Source: Clostridiales bacterium (GTDB taxonomy: Bacteria; Bacillota; Clostridia; Oscillospirales; Acutalibacteraceae). Taken from it: a DNA stretch of 35,648 nt. Under the pieces are notes generated by a model that saw only the letters and a list, made by a program, of their open reading frames with translations, did no database searches and had not been told where the DNA came from. A program made the position numbers and the translations under genes. The DNA is taken from NCBI GenBank assembly GCA_012517675.1, contig JAAYUL010000055.1, positions 1 to 35,648 on the forward strand. Reading direction: 5' to 3'. This document shows, piece after piece, positions 8,972 through 20,782 of this stretch; the stretch's first letter is position 1; each line of letters opens with the position of its first letter.

Positions 8972-10816
<1,845 letters not shown>

Positions 10817-10901
10817 TTACCTCCAAGCAAAATATTTATTTTTTTCAAACGGATCGTGTGAACTCTGTACTCATGTATGATAACCGGGCCAGCCCGGCGG
10901 A

Positions 10902-11477
10902 CTAGTTTGCTACCTGCACCATTGCGTGGCGCACAACCTTGTCTTCCATTTTATAGCCCTTCTGGAAAACCTGAGAAATGGTGTTTTCGCCGGCGCTTTC
11001 GTCCTCCACATGGGAAACGGCGTTGTGAAGGCCGGGGTCGAACGCTTCGCCGACTTCGCCCATCGCGGTGACGCCGAGCTTGTTCAGAGCGGCGTTCATC
11101 TGCGCCTGCACCATTTCAATCCCCTTGCGGATATCGTCCGCGCTGCAGTCCTTCTGCGCCAGCGCCCGCTCCAGGTTATCCGCAACGGGCAGGAACTCCG
11201 TCACCGCCGCCGAGGTCGCGTCCGCGTAAAGGGCCAGCTTTTCTCGCTCGGTGCGCTTGCGGTAGTTGTCGTACTCCGCCGCGGTGCGCAGCAGAAGATC
11301 CTTTTGCCTGTTCAGTTCCTCCTGCGTTTTTTTCAACTGCACTCTGCACTCCTCCAGCGGGTCGGGTCCAAGGTCTTCCTGCCCTGCCGCGGGCTCCGCG
11401 GCCGCCTCGGTCTGCCCGGGGTTTGCCCCCCCGACCTGCTCTTTTTCATTTATGGTTTCGTTTTCCTGATCACTCAA
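10902..11477 (-). CDS. grpE: Nucleotide exchange factor GrpE
   Basis: RTAAEYDNYRKRTEREK...FLPVADNLERAL...GEAFDPGLHNAVSHVED...VFQKGYKMEDKVVRHAMVQVAN. Confidence 0.96.
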   Translation of the reverse strand: MSDQENETINEKEQVGGANPGQTEAAAEPAAGQEDLGPDPLEECRVQLKKTQEELNRQKDLLLRTAAEYDNYRKRTEREKLALYADATSAAVTEFLPVADNLERALAQKDCSADDIRKGIEMVQAQMNAALNKLGVTAMGEVGEAFDPGLHNAVSHVEDESAGENTISQVFQKGYKMEDKVVRHAMVQVAN

Positions 11478-11493
11478 AACAAGCAGCCCCTTT

Positions 11494-12534
11494 CTATTCC
11501 GTATCCATTAACTCCGTCAACATTCTTCCCACGGAGCCGGAAAGGTATTCGATATTGGAAATGATTTTGCCGTAGTTCATTCTGGTCGGGCCGATGATCG
11601 CGATGGCCCCCGCGTCTTTTCCGCCGACGGAATAGCGGGAAACCACCACGCTGGATTCGCTCAGCTCCGGCTGGTTCGTTTCCCTGCCGATCAGGACGCG
11701 GATGCTGTTCATCTGCTGCATCAGAAGCCGTGAAAGCTCCTGCGGGCGGGAAAGAAAATTCATGATCCGGCACACGTCGCTCTGCGAAAGCTCGCGGTAA
11801 TAAAGCAGGTTCATTTCTCCGTCCAGGCAAATTTCCGCCTGCATGGAGCTCTGCGCCACGTCGAGCACCGCCATGAGCGCCGAGCTCATGAGCATCGACA
11901 TTTCGCCCAGCGAAGCCGCCAGCGACTGGATGAACGCCGGCGTGACGGCCGAAACCGGCAGCCCGACCAGCTTTTCATTCAGCACGCGGAAGAACACGCG
12001 CAGGATTTCCGGCGTAATATCGTAATCGCAGTGGAATACCCGGCTTTTCATCGTCCCCGCGGAGGTCATCAGGATGACCATCGCGGTGCGGCGGCTGGTC
12101 TGCACAAACTGCACCGCGCGAATGTCCGCCGTGCTGCTGCTCGGTGTGGTGGAAACCGCCGCGAACCGGGTCATCCCGGCCAGCGCGCGGGCCACGCCGT
12201 CCATCAGCCGCTCCGGGTCGTAGGCGCTGGGCAGCAGCATGCTGTCGATATAGCGCTGTTCCTCGCCCGAAATAGGCGTCCGCTTCATCAGCGTGTCGAT
12301 ATAAAGGCGGTACCCCTTCTGGGAAGGGACCCTGCCCGCGGAGGTGTGCGGCTGTTCCAGAAGCCCAAGCTCGGAAAGCTCGCTCAGCTCGTTGCGCACG
12401 GTCGCCGACGAGACCGAAAAATCGAGGGTGTCGCAAATCGCCTTGGAACCCACCGGCTCCCCCGCGGCAACATAGAGGTCAATCACAGCCTTCAGAATTT
12501 TCTGCTTTCTTGTACTCAGCTGCAATCTCCTCAC
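11494..12534 (-). CDS. hrcA: Heat-inducible transcription repressor HrcA
   Basis: TRKQKILKAVIDLYVAAGEPVGSKAI...SSATVRNELSELSELGLLEQPHTSAGRVPSQKGYRLYID; first gene after CIRCE. Confidence 0.96.
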   Translation of the reverse strand: MRRLQLSTRKQKILKAVIDLYVAAGEPVGSKAICDTLDFSVSSATVRNELSELSELGLLEQPHTSAGRVPSQKGYRLYIDTLMKRTPISGEEQRYIDSMLLPSAYDPERLMDGVARALAGMTRFAAVSTTPSSSTADIRAVQFVQTSRRTAMVILMTSAGTMKSRVFHCDYDITPEILRVFFRVLNEKLVGLPVSAVTPAFIQSLAASLGEMSMLMSSALMAVLDVAQSSMQAEICLDGEMNLLYYRELSQSDVCRIMNFLSRPQELSRLLMQQMNSIRVLIGRETNQPELSESSVVVSRYSVGGKDAGAIAIIGPTRMNYGKIISNIEYLSGSVGRMLTELMDTE

Positions 12535-12547
12535 CTCTTTTGTAGTT

Positions 12548-12574
12548 TTAGCACTCTAAGTGTTCGAGTGCTAA
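12548..12574. promoter_or_regulatory. CIRCE element (HrcA operator)
   Basis: TTAGCACTC-N9-GAGTGCTAA, exact consensus. Confidence 0.97.
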
Positions 12575-12651
12575 CTCTATCTAATAATTTATCATTACTT
12601 CCGCGCATTGTCAATATGTTAATTGTAAACTAATTGTGAAATCAAAAAAAA

Positions 12652-13767
12652 TTATTGGGAATACAGCAGTTCCGCAATCAGAGTGTTGGAAACGAGAAAG
12701 CCCTTCGGGGTCAGCCGGACCGCGCCGTCCCCCGGCCGGGTCAGCCCGGCGGCTTCGTACCGGCGCGCGGCGGCCTTCATTTTTTCCGGGATCCCGTGCC
12801 CGAAGCGCGCGCGGCAGCCCCGCTCCGTCAGGCCCTCGGCCAGCCGGAGCGCCAGCATGGCGTACTCCTCGAATCCGCCGCCCGTGCCGTCCTCCACCGG
12901 GCCGCAGCCGGAAAGGAACCGCCGTAAATTCCTTTCATAATAAAACCGCTTTCCGTCCAGAAAGGAATGGGCGGCCGGGCCGAGGCCGAGGTATTCCTCA
13001 CAATGCCAGTATTTCAGATTATGCCTGCTTTCAAACCCCGGCCGCGCAAAATTTGAAATTTCATATTGGCGGAACCCCCGTTTTTCCAGCTCCGCGCACG
13101 CATACAGATAAAGCTCGCCCGCCTCGTCGTCGTCCGGCAGGGCAAGGGCGGCCCGGTTCTTCGCAAACGCGGTATGCGGTTCGATTTTCAGAAGATAAGC
13201 GGAAACATGCTGCACCCCCGCCTGCGCGCAGAACGCGGCGGACTCCGCAATGCTCCGTTTCGTCTGCCCCGGCACCGCGAGCATCAGGTCGAGCGAAAGA
13301 TTGCCGAACCCCGCTTTTTGCGCGGCCCGCACCGTCTGTTCCGCCTGTTGTGCCGTGTGGCGCCGACCGAGCAGGCGAAGCTCTTCTTCGTTCGCGGATT
13401 GCAGGCCGACGGAAAGGCGGTTCGCGCCTGCCGCGCGAACCGCCTCCAAAAAACCGCTCAGATCGCGCGCCGGGTTGACCTCCACCGTGATTTCCTCCTG
13501 CTCCGGTGAAAAATGCTCCCGCGCCGCGCCGATCAGGGCGGCGATCCGCCGCGCGCCGAGCAGGCTGGGCGTTCCCCCGCCGAAATACAGCGTATCCGCC
13601 GCCCTGCGGCATTTTGCCCCCCATTCGGCAAGACAGGCAATCATGCGGCCGGTGTATTCCTCCATGCGCTCCTCGCTGCCGCGCATGGAATAAAAATCGC
13701 AGTACGGGCATTTCGCGTCGCAGAACGGCACATGAAGGTACAGGCCGATCTTCGGCTGACTGTTCAA
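12652..13767 (-). CDS. hemW: Radical SAM heme chaperone HemW-like
   Basis: GLYLHVPFCDAKCPYCDFYS (CxxxCxxC), TLYFGGGTPSLL, ITVEVNP. Confidence 0.9.
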   Translation of the reverse strand: MNSQPKIGLYLHVPFCDAKCPYCDFYSMRGSEERMEEYTGRMIACLAEWGAKCRRAADTLYFGGGTPSLLGARRIAALIGAAREHFSPEQEEITVEVNPARDLSGFLEAVRAAGANRLSVGLQSANEEELRLLGRRHTAQQAEQTVRAAQKAGFGNLSLDLMLAVPGQTKRSIAESAAFCAQAGVQHVSAYLLKIEPHTAFAKNRAALALPDDDEAGELYLYACAELEKRGFRQYEISNFARPGFESRHNLKYWHCEEYLGLGPAAHSFLDGKRFYYERNLRRFLSGCGPVEDGTGGGFEEYAMLALRLAEGLTERGCRARFGHGIPEKMKAAARRYEAAGLTRPGDGAVRLTPKGFLVSNTLIAELLYSQ

Positions 13768-13782
13768 AACATACCTCTCCTT

Positions 13783-15600
13783 TTACTCGTCCAGCTTCAG
13801 CACGCTCATGAACGCCTCCTGGGGCACCTCGACCGTGCCGAGCTGGCGCATGCGCTTTTTGCCTTCCTTCTGCTTTTCCAGCAGCTTCTTCTTCCGCGTG
13901 ATGTCGCCGCCGTAGCACTTGGCCAGCACGTCCTTGCGCATGGCCTTCACCGTTTCGCGCGCGATGATGCGGCCGCCCACACACGCCTGGATCGGCACCT
14001 CAAACAGCTGGCGCGGAATCTTTTCCGCCAGCTTTTCCGCCATTTTGCGCGCGCGGGGATAAGCCTTGTCCGCGTGGAGGATAAACGACAGCGCGTCCAC
14101 CACGTCGCCGTTGAGCATGATGTCCAGCTTGACCAGGCTGCTCTTCCGGTAGCCGCTCAGCTCATAGTCGAACGAAGCGTACCCGCGGGTGCGGGATTTG
14201 AGCGCGTCGAAAAAGTCGTAGATGATCTCATTGAGCGGCAGCTCGTAATGGATGTCCACGCGGTCGGCGTCGATGTATTTCATATCCTTGAACACGCCGC
14301 GGCGCTCCTGGCAAAGCTCCATGATGTTGCCCACGTAATCCGTCGGCGAATAGATGTGCGCGTTCGTAATCGGCTCCTCGGCCGTCTGGATCAGCGAGGG
14401 GTCGGGATAGTTGGTCGGGTTGTCCACACAGACCACCTCGCCGTTTGTCTTGGTGATGCGGTAAATAACGCTCGGCGCGGTGGTGATCAGGTCGAGGTTG
14501 TACTCGCGCTCCAGCCGCTCCTGAATGATCTCCATGTGCAGAAGGCCGAGAAAGCCGCAGCGGAACCCGAACCCCAGCGCCACCGAGGTTTCCGGCTCGA
14601 AGGAGAGCGCGGCGTCGTTCAGCTGCAGCTTTTCAAGCGCGTCGCGCAGGTCGGGGTAACGCGCGCCGTCCGCCGGGTAAACGCCGCAGAACACCATGGG
14701 CTGCGCGGCGCGGTAGCCGGGCAGCGCCTCCTTCGCCGGGTTTTCCGCAAGGGTGACGGTGTCGCCCACGCGCGCGTCCCGGACCGCCTTGATGGAAGCC
14801 GCGATATAGCCGACCTCCCCGGCGCTCAGCAGGTCGCTCGTCTCCAGACAGGTCGCGCGGCCGTAGCCGCACTCCACCACGGTAAACTCCGCGCCGGTCG
14901 CCATCATGCGGATCACGTCGCCGGTGCGCACCCGGCCGTCCCTCAGCCGCACATGGATGATGACCCCCTTGTAGGGGTCGTAATAGGAATCGAAAACGAG
15001 CGCCTTGAGCGGCGCGTTTTCATCGCCCTGCGGCGGCGGAACGCATTTGACCACCTGCTCCATCACCTGGTCGATGTTCGTGCCCATTTTGGCGGAAACG
15101 CACGGCGCGTCGTCCGCCGGAATGCCGATCACGTCCTCGATTTCGGCCCGCACCTTGTCCGGCTGGGCGCTGGGCAGGTCGATTTTATTGATGACCGGCA
15201 CGATTTCCAGCCCCGCGTCCACGGCGAGGTAGGTGTTTGCCAGCGTTTGGGCCTCGATCCCCTGTGAAGCGTCCACCACCAGGACGGCGCCCTCGCACGC
15301 GGCGAGCGAACGCGAAACCTCGTAGTTGAAATCCACGTGGCCGGGCGTGTCGATCAGGTTGAACACATAGTCCTCGCCGTCCTTCGCGTGGTACACCAGG
15401 GTGACGGCGTGCGCCTTGATGGTGATACCGCGCTCGCGCTCCAGGTCCATGTTGTCCAGCAGCTGATTTTCCATGTCGCGCAGCGCCACGGAGCTGGTCT
15501 GTTCCAGAATGCGGTCGGCAAGCGTGCTTTTTCCGTGGTCAATGTGCGCAATAATACTGAAATTGCGTATTTTGTCGCGTGAAACTGACAAACTGATCAC
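13783..15600 (-). CDS. lepA: Elongation factor 4 (LepA GTPase)
   Basis: [50 protein letters not shown] start at 15600 ([13 protein letters not shown]) with GGAAGG RBS. Confidence 0.95.
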   Translation of the reverse strand: MISLSVSRDKIRNFSIIAHIDHGKSTLADRILEQTSSVALRDMENQLLDNMDLERERGITIKAHAVTLVYHAKDGEDYVFNLIDTPGHVDFNYEVSRSLAACEGAVLVVDASQGIEAQTLANTYLAVDAGLEIVPVINKIDLPSAQPDKVRAEIEDVIGIPADDAPCVSAKMGTNIDQVMEQVVKCVPPPQGDENAPLKALVFDSYYDPYKGVIIHVRLRDGRVRTGDVIRMMATGAEFTVVECGYGRATCLETSDLLSAGEVGYIAASIKAVRDARVGDTVTLAENPAKEALPGYRAAQPMVFCGVYPADGARYPDLRDALEKLQLNDAALSFEPETSVALGFGFRCGFLGLLHMEIIQERLEREYNLDLITTAPSVIYRITKTNGEVVCVDNPTNYPDPSLIQTAEEPITNAHIYSPTDYVGNIMELCQERRGVFKDMKYIDADRVDIHYELPLNEIIYDFFDALKSRTRGYASFDYELSGYRKSSLVKLDIMLNGDVVDALSFILHADKAYPRARKMAEKLAEKIPRQLFEVPIQACVGGRIIARETVKAMRKDVLAKCYGGDITRKKKLLEKQKEGKKRMRQLGTVEVPQEAFMSVLKLDE

Positions 15601-15716
15601 CCAATCCTTCCAATGACTCGGCCTACGCCGCGCGCCCGGCGCGGTTTTTCCGCCATACAGCAAAACGCGCCCCGGAACCTTCCGCGGCGCGTTTTACAGC
15701 CGGAACCGGCCCGACC

Positions 15717-16361
15717 TTAATATTTCATATTGCGATAGTATTTATCGTTCAGAAGATGCTTCTTCCGCGTTTGCCCCGGCTTTTTGCGGTAGCGCTTGCG
15801 GCCCGGCCCCCCGCGCGGCGGGCGGCGGTTGCTGAACACGACAAAAGCCACGACCAGCATTCCCAGCACGATGCAGGCCCATGAAAGGATCCCGATCCAG
15901 TTCATCCGGGAATTGGAGGAAGCCTGCACCTGCATGGAATCCAGCGGATTGTCCTCCGCAATGCTGCCGACGCTCGGCAGCACGATCTGGCTCGACGCTT
16001 CCTCGCTCGAGCTGGAAATCACGCTTGACAGGGCGCTCGAAGCGGCGGACGACACGGCCTTCGATGCCGTGGTGGCACGCGTTCGTTTGCTGCTGTAAAC
16101 CACCGTTTTTTTAGAGCTGGCTGTTGTCTGCGGCGGCGTGGAGCTCACTACTGGATTTGCAGACGACACCGGCTGCACGCTCGCCTGCGCGGGTTTCGCG
16201 GACGAAACTGCGGCAGAGGAGGAACTCTTTACCGGCGTTTCGGTTTTTGCCGCTGCTGAAGAAGATACCGTATTAGTTGTTGCATAAACGGGAACCGCTC
16301 CGAAGGAAAGCAGAACGACCGCAAGAAGGGAAAGCAGTCCTATGTTTTTTAGTCGTTTCAT
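15717..16361 (-). CDS. Secreted or membrane Ser/Ala-rich low-complexity protein
   Basis: Signal peptide MKRLKNIGLLSLLAVVLLSFGAVPVYA, long SSSAA-type linker, TM segment MNWIGILSWACIVLGMLVVAFVVF, basic tail. Confidence 0.6.
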   Translation of the reverse strand: MKRLKNIGLLSLLAVVLLSFGAVPVYATTNTVSSSAAAKTETPVKSSSSAAVSSAKPAQASVQPVSSANPVVSSTPPQTTASSKKTVVYSSKRTRATTASKAVSSAASSALSSVISSSSEEASSQIVLPSVGSIAEDNPLDSMQVQASSNSRMNWIGILSWACIVLGMLVVAFVVFSNRRPPRGGPGRKRYRKKPGQTRKKHLLNDKYYRNMKY

Positions 16362-16600
16362 TTTGATTCCTCCACATCATTCGCCGCCAGTGCAGATACA
16401 AAGTTATTATACCATACTTTTACCGTATTGCAAGTTTCCTGCCAGTTTTGCCCGATATATCGGGTAAAAACGGTTTTATTGTCGCCGAAGCCGATCCTGC
16501 GCGAATTTGCGTCGACCTCCGCAATGCCGAGGACCAGCGCGATTACGCACAGGGTGCTGAAAAAAGACGCAAAAAAGGCTCTTCTGTTTTGCCGCCCCAT
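16358..16600 (-). CDS. Small single-TM hypothetical protein
   Basis: MGRQNRRAFFASFFSTLCVIALVLGIAEVDANSRRIGFG...; overlaps the downstream gene by ATGA. Confidence 0.55.
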   Translation of the reverse strand: MGRQNRRAFFASFFSTLCVIALVLGIAEVDANSRRIGFGDNKTVFTRYIGQNWQETCNTVKVWYNNFVSALAANDVEESK

Positions 16601-16714
16601 TGTTTCACTTCTTTTCTTTTCATACGGTTCCCCCGCCAAAAGGCGGACCGGCTTTGCGCGCCCGCGGCGGGACGGAAAGCAGCCCGCCGCGGTTCCTGCG
16701 GCGGGAGCGCCGCA

Positions 16715-17827
16715 TCAGGTTAGCCGGTCCAGCACCGCGGCCAGCGCTTTCCCGAGCATGTCGCCCGAATATTTAACCTCGTCGACCGTGTTGACCTCCG
16801 TTCCGACCTCGATCAGCAGGGAGCCCTTCGTCATGTTTTCGTTGTATTTTCTCGGCAGAAAATTCAGCGGCTTCGCCAGGGTCGGATAACGGTCCGCAAG
16901 GGATTTTTGCAGCCGCACCGCGAACCGCAGGTTGTATTCCCAGTTGGGGAACCCCAGCGTTCCGTCGTCGTCGCAGCCGCAAATGACCATGATCTGCGCC
17001 GCCTTTTTGCCATTGATGACCGTGGTGGGCTTTCCCCTGGTATTGTCCTTCATCTCCATGGCGTCGCGGTGAATGTCCAGCGTCACCTGAATGCCCGGGT
17101 ACTTTTTCAGATCCTTCTGCATGGTGGCTTTGGAACGGTTGTAGGAACCGTTGTACATCGGATAATCGTGCAGCGTGGTGTCGTGCAGCGTTTTGATGCC
17201 CGCCGCCTCCAGCTGCGCCGCGATCCGGTCGCCCACGGCGACAACGCTCCTGCTCGCGTCGCGGCTTCGGTACTGGCTGGAATCATTCGGGCTGGAATCG
17301 TTCGGGCGGAACGCTTCCGTCGTATGGGTGTGGTAAATCAGCACCTGCGGCGTGGAGGCGTTTTTAATGATTTTAATTGCCGGCTGCTTTTTCAGCTCCC
17401 CGGCAATGTCGATGCCATGATTTTTGTTGCTGTTTTTCACCCAGATATTCTGGTACTGTGTGCCGCTGTTGCCCACGGTCATCTCCGTGATTCCGCCGCC
17501 CTTGGAGGCCGGCAGGCCGGAAGCGGCGGCCGCCGAAGAGGCATTCGCCCCGCCTTCGGAGGAGCGCGGCGGCAGGGAGAAAACAGGCGCCGAGGACACG
17601 GCGGACGAAGCGGACCGGGCGGACGGAATTCCGTCGTCCTCCTCATCCTCCTCCACAAAGCCGTCCTTCATCACCCGGATCGCGCCGCCGGGCATGATAA
17701 AGCCGGCGGCGGCCACGGCGGCATTCTGCGAAGCCGCGACCGGCATGCGCAACGCCACGCAGGCCACCGCCGCGACGGTGAGCATTGAGGAAACCAGCGC
17801 GACCGCTTTCTGTAACCATTTCTTCAT
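16715..17827 (-). CDS. spoIIP: Stage II sporulation protein P
   Basis: VLIYHTHTTEAF, VTLDIHRDAM, MVICGCDD, SLLIEVGTEVNTVDEVKYSG; start taken at MKKWLQ (upstream starts possible). Confidence 0.9.
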   Translation of the reverse strand: MKKWLQKAVALVSSMLTVAAVACVALRMPVAASQNAAVAAAGFIMPGGAIRVMKDGFVEEDEEDDGIPSARSASSAVSSAPVFSLPPRSSEGGANASSAAAASGLPASKGGGITEMTVGNSGTQYQNIWVKNSNKNHGIDIAGELKKQPAIKIIKNASTPQVLIYHTHTTEAFRPNDSSPNDSSQYRSRDASRSVVAVGDRIAAQLEAAGIKTLHDTTLHDYPMYNGSYNRSKATMQKDLKKYPGIQVTLDIHRDAMEMKDNTRGKPTTVINGKKAAQIMVICGCDDDGTLGFPNWEYNLRFAVRLQKSLADRYPTLAKPLNFLPRKYNENMTKGSLLIEVGTEVNTVDEVKYSGDMLGKALAAVLDRLT

Positions 17828-17936
17828 AACTGCCCCCATACCTTCTTCCGTGTGCGCGCCCGCGGCGCGGGGCACACTCCTGATGCAATTCTATGCGGGG
17901 CATGTTTTTTTCATTCCTTGAAAACACTTTTCTCCG

Positions 17937-18776
17937 TCAGGTGAGCTCTTCAAACTCCTCCAGCGAAAGGCCCGGGTTCAGCGTGAGATTGATCCCCATG
18001 GCGAGCAGCCTTGCCCCGCGCGAAATAATCAGGTCGATTTCCCGCGGGGTCACCATCATGGGCGCGCCGCGCGGCTCCACCTTTTCCATGGCTTCCGCGT
18101 CCGCCCCGCCCAGAAGGTCGGCGGCCAGGGTGGCGGCGTCCACCACGGTGGGAATGCCCATGCCCACCACCGGAATGCCCAGCGTCGCCGTGTCGATGCG
18201 GGGCCTTGCGTTTCCAACGCCGGAACCCGGCGAAATCCCGCCGGAGCTGAGCTGGACCGTACAGCCCAGCCGGGCCGGGCTGCGGGCCGCCAGCGCGTCG
18301 ACCGCGATCACGGCGGCGGGCTTGACCTTATCGACGAGCGCGATCAAAAGCTCCACCGCCTCTATGCCGGTGCAGCCCAGCACGCCGGGGCTCGCCACCG
18401 AAACCGGGCGAAGGCCGTCCAGCCCGGACACGCGGGCGATTTCCCCCTGAATGTGACGAGTCGCCAAAACCTTTTCCGCCGTCAGCGGGCCGATCGCGTC
18501 GGGCGTGATGGCCCGGTTGCCCAGCCCCGCCACAAGGACCGGCCCCTCTTTCGGCAGCAGCCCTCCCAGCTCCTCCACAATCAGGCGGAGCACGCCGTGG
18601 TCGCTGTCAAGGTGGTCGGAAATGGAATTCACCTCAATGGTGACGGAGCGCGCGCCGTTTTCCTCAATCCGCGTGACCACGCAGCCGTCCTGCTCGCGGC
18701 GCAGCTGTTTCTGCGGTTCGGTTTTTTCAAGCGCCAGATCGGTGCGGTAAATCAAAGAATCATCCCCCATTTTCAA
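17937..18776 (-). CDS. gpr: GPR endopeptidase (germination protease)
   Basis: YRTDLALE, VLVAGLGNRAITPDAIGPL, ASPGVLGCTGIEA, AVIAVDALAAR, GISPGSGVGN. Confidence 0.95.
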   Translation of the reverse strand: MKMGDDSLIYRTDLALEKTEPQKQLRREQDGCVVTRIEENGARSVTIEVNSISDHLDSDHGVLRLIVEELGGLLPKEGPVLVAGLGNRAITPDAIGPLTAEKVLATRHIQGEIARVSGLDGLRPVSVASPGVLGCTGIEAVELLIALVDKVKPAAVIAVDALAARSPARLGCTVQLSSGGISPGSGVGNARPRIDTATLGIPVVGMGIPTVVDAATLAADLLGGADAEAMEKVEPRGAPMMVTPREIDLIISRGARLLAMGINLTLNPGLSLEEFEELT

Positions 18777-18790
18777 GATAAAAAAAATCC

Positions 18791-18819
18791 TTGCAATTTT
18801 AAAAAAACAATGCTATGAT
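18791..18819 (+). promoter_or_regulatory. Predicted promoter of rpsT
   Basis: TTGCAA - 17 bp - TATGAT. Confidence 0.55.
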
Positions 18820-18853
18820 TAATAATATTTGACAGCCCGAAGGAGGTGTAACG

Positions 18854-19117
18854 ATGCCAAACATTAAATCAGCAAAGAAACGCGTAAGGGTTATTGCCAC
18901 AAAGTCTCTTATCAACAAGTCCATCAACTCCGGACTGAAGACAGATATAAAGAAAGCGAACGCTGCGATTGAAACCGGCGACGTCAATAAAGCCGAAGCT
19001 GTAAAGGTTGCGATTAAGGCAATCGACAAGGCTGCCGCAAAAGGGATTCTGCACAAAAATACCGCCGCAAGAAAAAAATCCGCCCTTGCACGCAAGCTGA
19101 ACGCGGTCAACGTATAA
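18854..19117 (+). CDS. rpsT: 30S ribosomal protein S20
   Basis: [30 protein letters not shown]...[30 protein letters not shown]. Confidence 0.97.
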   Translation: MPNIKSAKKRVRVIATKSLINKSINSGLKTDIKKANAAIETGDVNKAEAVKVAIKAIDKAAAKGILHKNTAARKKSALARKLNAVNV

Positions 19118-19137
19118 CCGAATACGCGGTTAAAAGC

Positions 19138-19166
19138 AAAAGCAGAGCCTTGTGCCCTGCTTTTTT
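19138..19166 (+). terminator. Rho-independent terminator of rpsT
   Basis: AAAGCAGaGC-cttgt-GCcCTGCTTTTTT. Confidence 0.6.
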
Positions 19167-19204
19167 ACTTTTCCGGAGATCGGGAGGAATGTCCTCCTTT
19201 GTGA

Positions 19205-19233
19205 TTGACTTTTGAGCAATAAATGGTTATAGT
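19205..19233 (+). promoter_or_regulatory. Predicted promoter of the small membrane protein gene
   Basis: TTGACT - 17 bp - TATAGT. Confidence 0.5.
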
Positions 19234-19276
19234 AATAGTATAGAAGATTTCATGCTGTACATTGGAGGTGCTCGTT

Positions 19277-19429
19277 TTGAAAAAGCCGAATATTTTTACC
19301 GTTCTGGTTTCCGTCATTGCCGCACTTGCCGCCATGACGGCCGTGGTGGTCGCGGTTGTTCTTTATTTTGAAAAGAAGAAAAAGGATGAAGAAGAACTTG
19401 AGCACTACCTTGATTGCTCCATTCAGTAA
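19277..19429 (+). CDS. 50-aa single-pass membrane protein
   Basis: GGAGGT RBS, TTG start; (M)KKPNIFTVLVSVIAALAAMTAVVVAVVLYFEKKKKDEEELEHYLDCSIQ*; not in the supplied ORF track. Confidence 0.65.
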   Translation: MKKPNIFTVLVSVIAALAAMTAVVVAVVLYFEKKKKDEEELEHYLDCSIQ

Positions 19430-19496
19430 CGCGGTTTCGGCAGGCGCATAATGGTACGGGCAGGTGAAAACCTGCCCGTTTTGTTCCTTTCTGCAC

Positions 19497-19853
19497 TTAG
19501 CTTTTGTCGCCGGGCTTGGAAATCAGCGCGGCAATGTAACCGAAAAACACCGCGGCCGCAATGCCCGCGGCGCTGGCGGCCAGGCCGCCCGAAAACGCGC
19601 CCAGCAGCCCGTTCTGCCGCACGGCCTCCATCGTCCCTTTCGCCATCAGATAGCCGAACCCCGTGAGCGGAACGGTCGCGCCGGCCCCGGCAAGCTTGAC
19701 CAGCGGTTCGTAAACCCCAAGCCCGGTCAGCACGACCCCCAGGGTCACGAACAGCACCAAAATCCGCGCCGGCGTCATCTTTGTAAAATCAATCAGGAGC
19801 TGGCCCGCCACACAGATTGCGCCGCCCACCAAAAATGCCCAAACATACTGCAC
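19497..19853 (-). CDS. spoVAE: Stage V sporulation protein AE (SpoVAE)
   Basis: GTG start after GAGGTG RBS; VQYVWAFLVGGAICVAGQLLIDFTKMTPARILVLFVTLGVVLTGLGVYEPLVKLAGAGATVPLTGFGYLMAKG. Confidence 0.88.
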   Translation of the reverse strand: MQYVWAFLVGGAICVAGQLLIDFTKMTPARILVLFVTLGVVLTGLGVYEPLVKLAGAGATVPLTGFGYLMAKGTMEAVRQNGLLGAFSGGLAASAAGIAAAVFFGYIAALISKPGDKS

Positions 19854-19917
19854 GCTATTCACCTCGGTTTTAGTTTCGCCTGAACTGGAAAAGTTATACA
19901 CAAAGAAGGAGCCCCGG

Positions 19918-20709
19918 ATGAACAAAAAAACAATCTTTTTTGACGTGGACAACACACTGCTCGGCACCAGAAACGGAAAACGGTTCTGCATTCCGCCCAG
20001 CACGCTCGAAGCGCTCTCCCTGTTAAAGCGGAACGGCCACCGCGTCGCCATCGGCTCCGGCAGGCCGGAATCCTTTATCCGGCTCCATTTTCCCGGCATT
20101 TTCACCAGCTACGTCGCCATGAACGGAAGCCATGTGGTTTTTGAGGGGGAAACCGTGTTTCTGTTTGAATTTTCCGCCGAAAAAGTCCGCAGCCTGATGG
20201 AGCATTTCGACTCTTTCGGCTGCTGTTACACCTTTGTGGGAAGCTACCACGGGTGGCCGCGCAACATCCCCCAAAACACGCTGGACACCTTCGGCGTAAA
20301 CTACGGCGTGCCGGGCTACCTCTGCCCCGCGTGGCGGCCGGAGGACGTTCGCGCCTCCATGCTGGATTTCATGTTCACGGACGAGGAGCATTACCGCCGC
20401 TGCCGGCCCGCGTTCGACGACACCATGGTGCTCAACCGGAACCCCGCCCTTCCGGCCGCGGACCTCAGCTTCAAGGGCCGCGACAAGGCAAGCGGCGTGC
20501 GCGCCCTGCTCCGCTATGCGGGCATCGACCCCAAAGACACGATCGCGTTCGGCGACAGCTACAACGACCTTACCATGATGAAAGCCGTCGGCTTCAGCGT
20601 AGCGATGGGCAACGGCGTGGACGCGGCAAAGCAGGCGGCGGATTATGTGACCGCCCCGATTTTCGAGGACGGGATCTACAAGGCGCTGAAGCATCTGGAG
20701 CTGATCTAA
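19918..20709 (+). CDS. Cof-type HAD-superfamily hydrolase
   Basis: FFDVDNTLLGTRNG, GSGRPESF, DTIAFGDSYNDLTMMKAVGFSVAMGNGVDAAKQAADYVT. Confidence 0.9.
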   Translation: MNKKTIFFDVDNTLLGTRNGKRFCIPPSTLEALSLLKRNGHRVAIGSGRPESFIRLHFPGIFTSYVAMNGSHVVFEGETVFLFEFSAEKVRSLMEHFDSFGCCYTFVGSYHGWPRNIPQNTLDTFGVNYGVPGYLCPAWRPEDVRASMLDFMFTDEEHYRRCRPAFDDTMVLNRNPALPAADLSFKGRDKASGVRALLRYAGIDPKDTIAFGDSYNDLTMMKAVGFSVAMGNGVDAAKQAADYVTAPIFEDGIYKALKHLELI

Positions 20710-20720
20710 AACAGACAAAA

Positions 20721-20769
20721 CGCAAAAACGCCCGGAACCAGGGGCCCCCTGGTTCCGGGCGTTTTTGCG
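20721..20769. terminator. Bidirectional terminator between convergent HAD and asnB genes
   Basis: CGCAAAAACGCCCGGAACCAGGG-gcc-CCCTGGTTCCGGGCGTTTTTGCG, perfect 23-bp stem with A/T tracts on both strands. Confidence 0.9.
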
Positions 20770-20782
20770 TGACTGCGGCTTG

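Noticed and set aside
16000-16300. Repetitive Ser/Ala codon tract as a repeat array
   Set aside because: Irregular low-complexity coding sequence, no regular unit or spacers; not CRISPR-like
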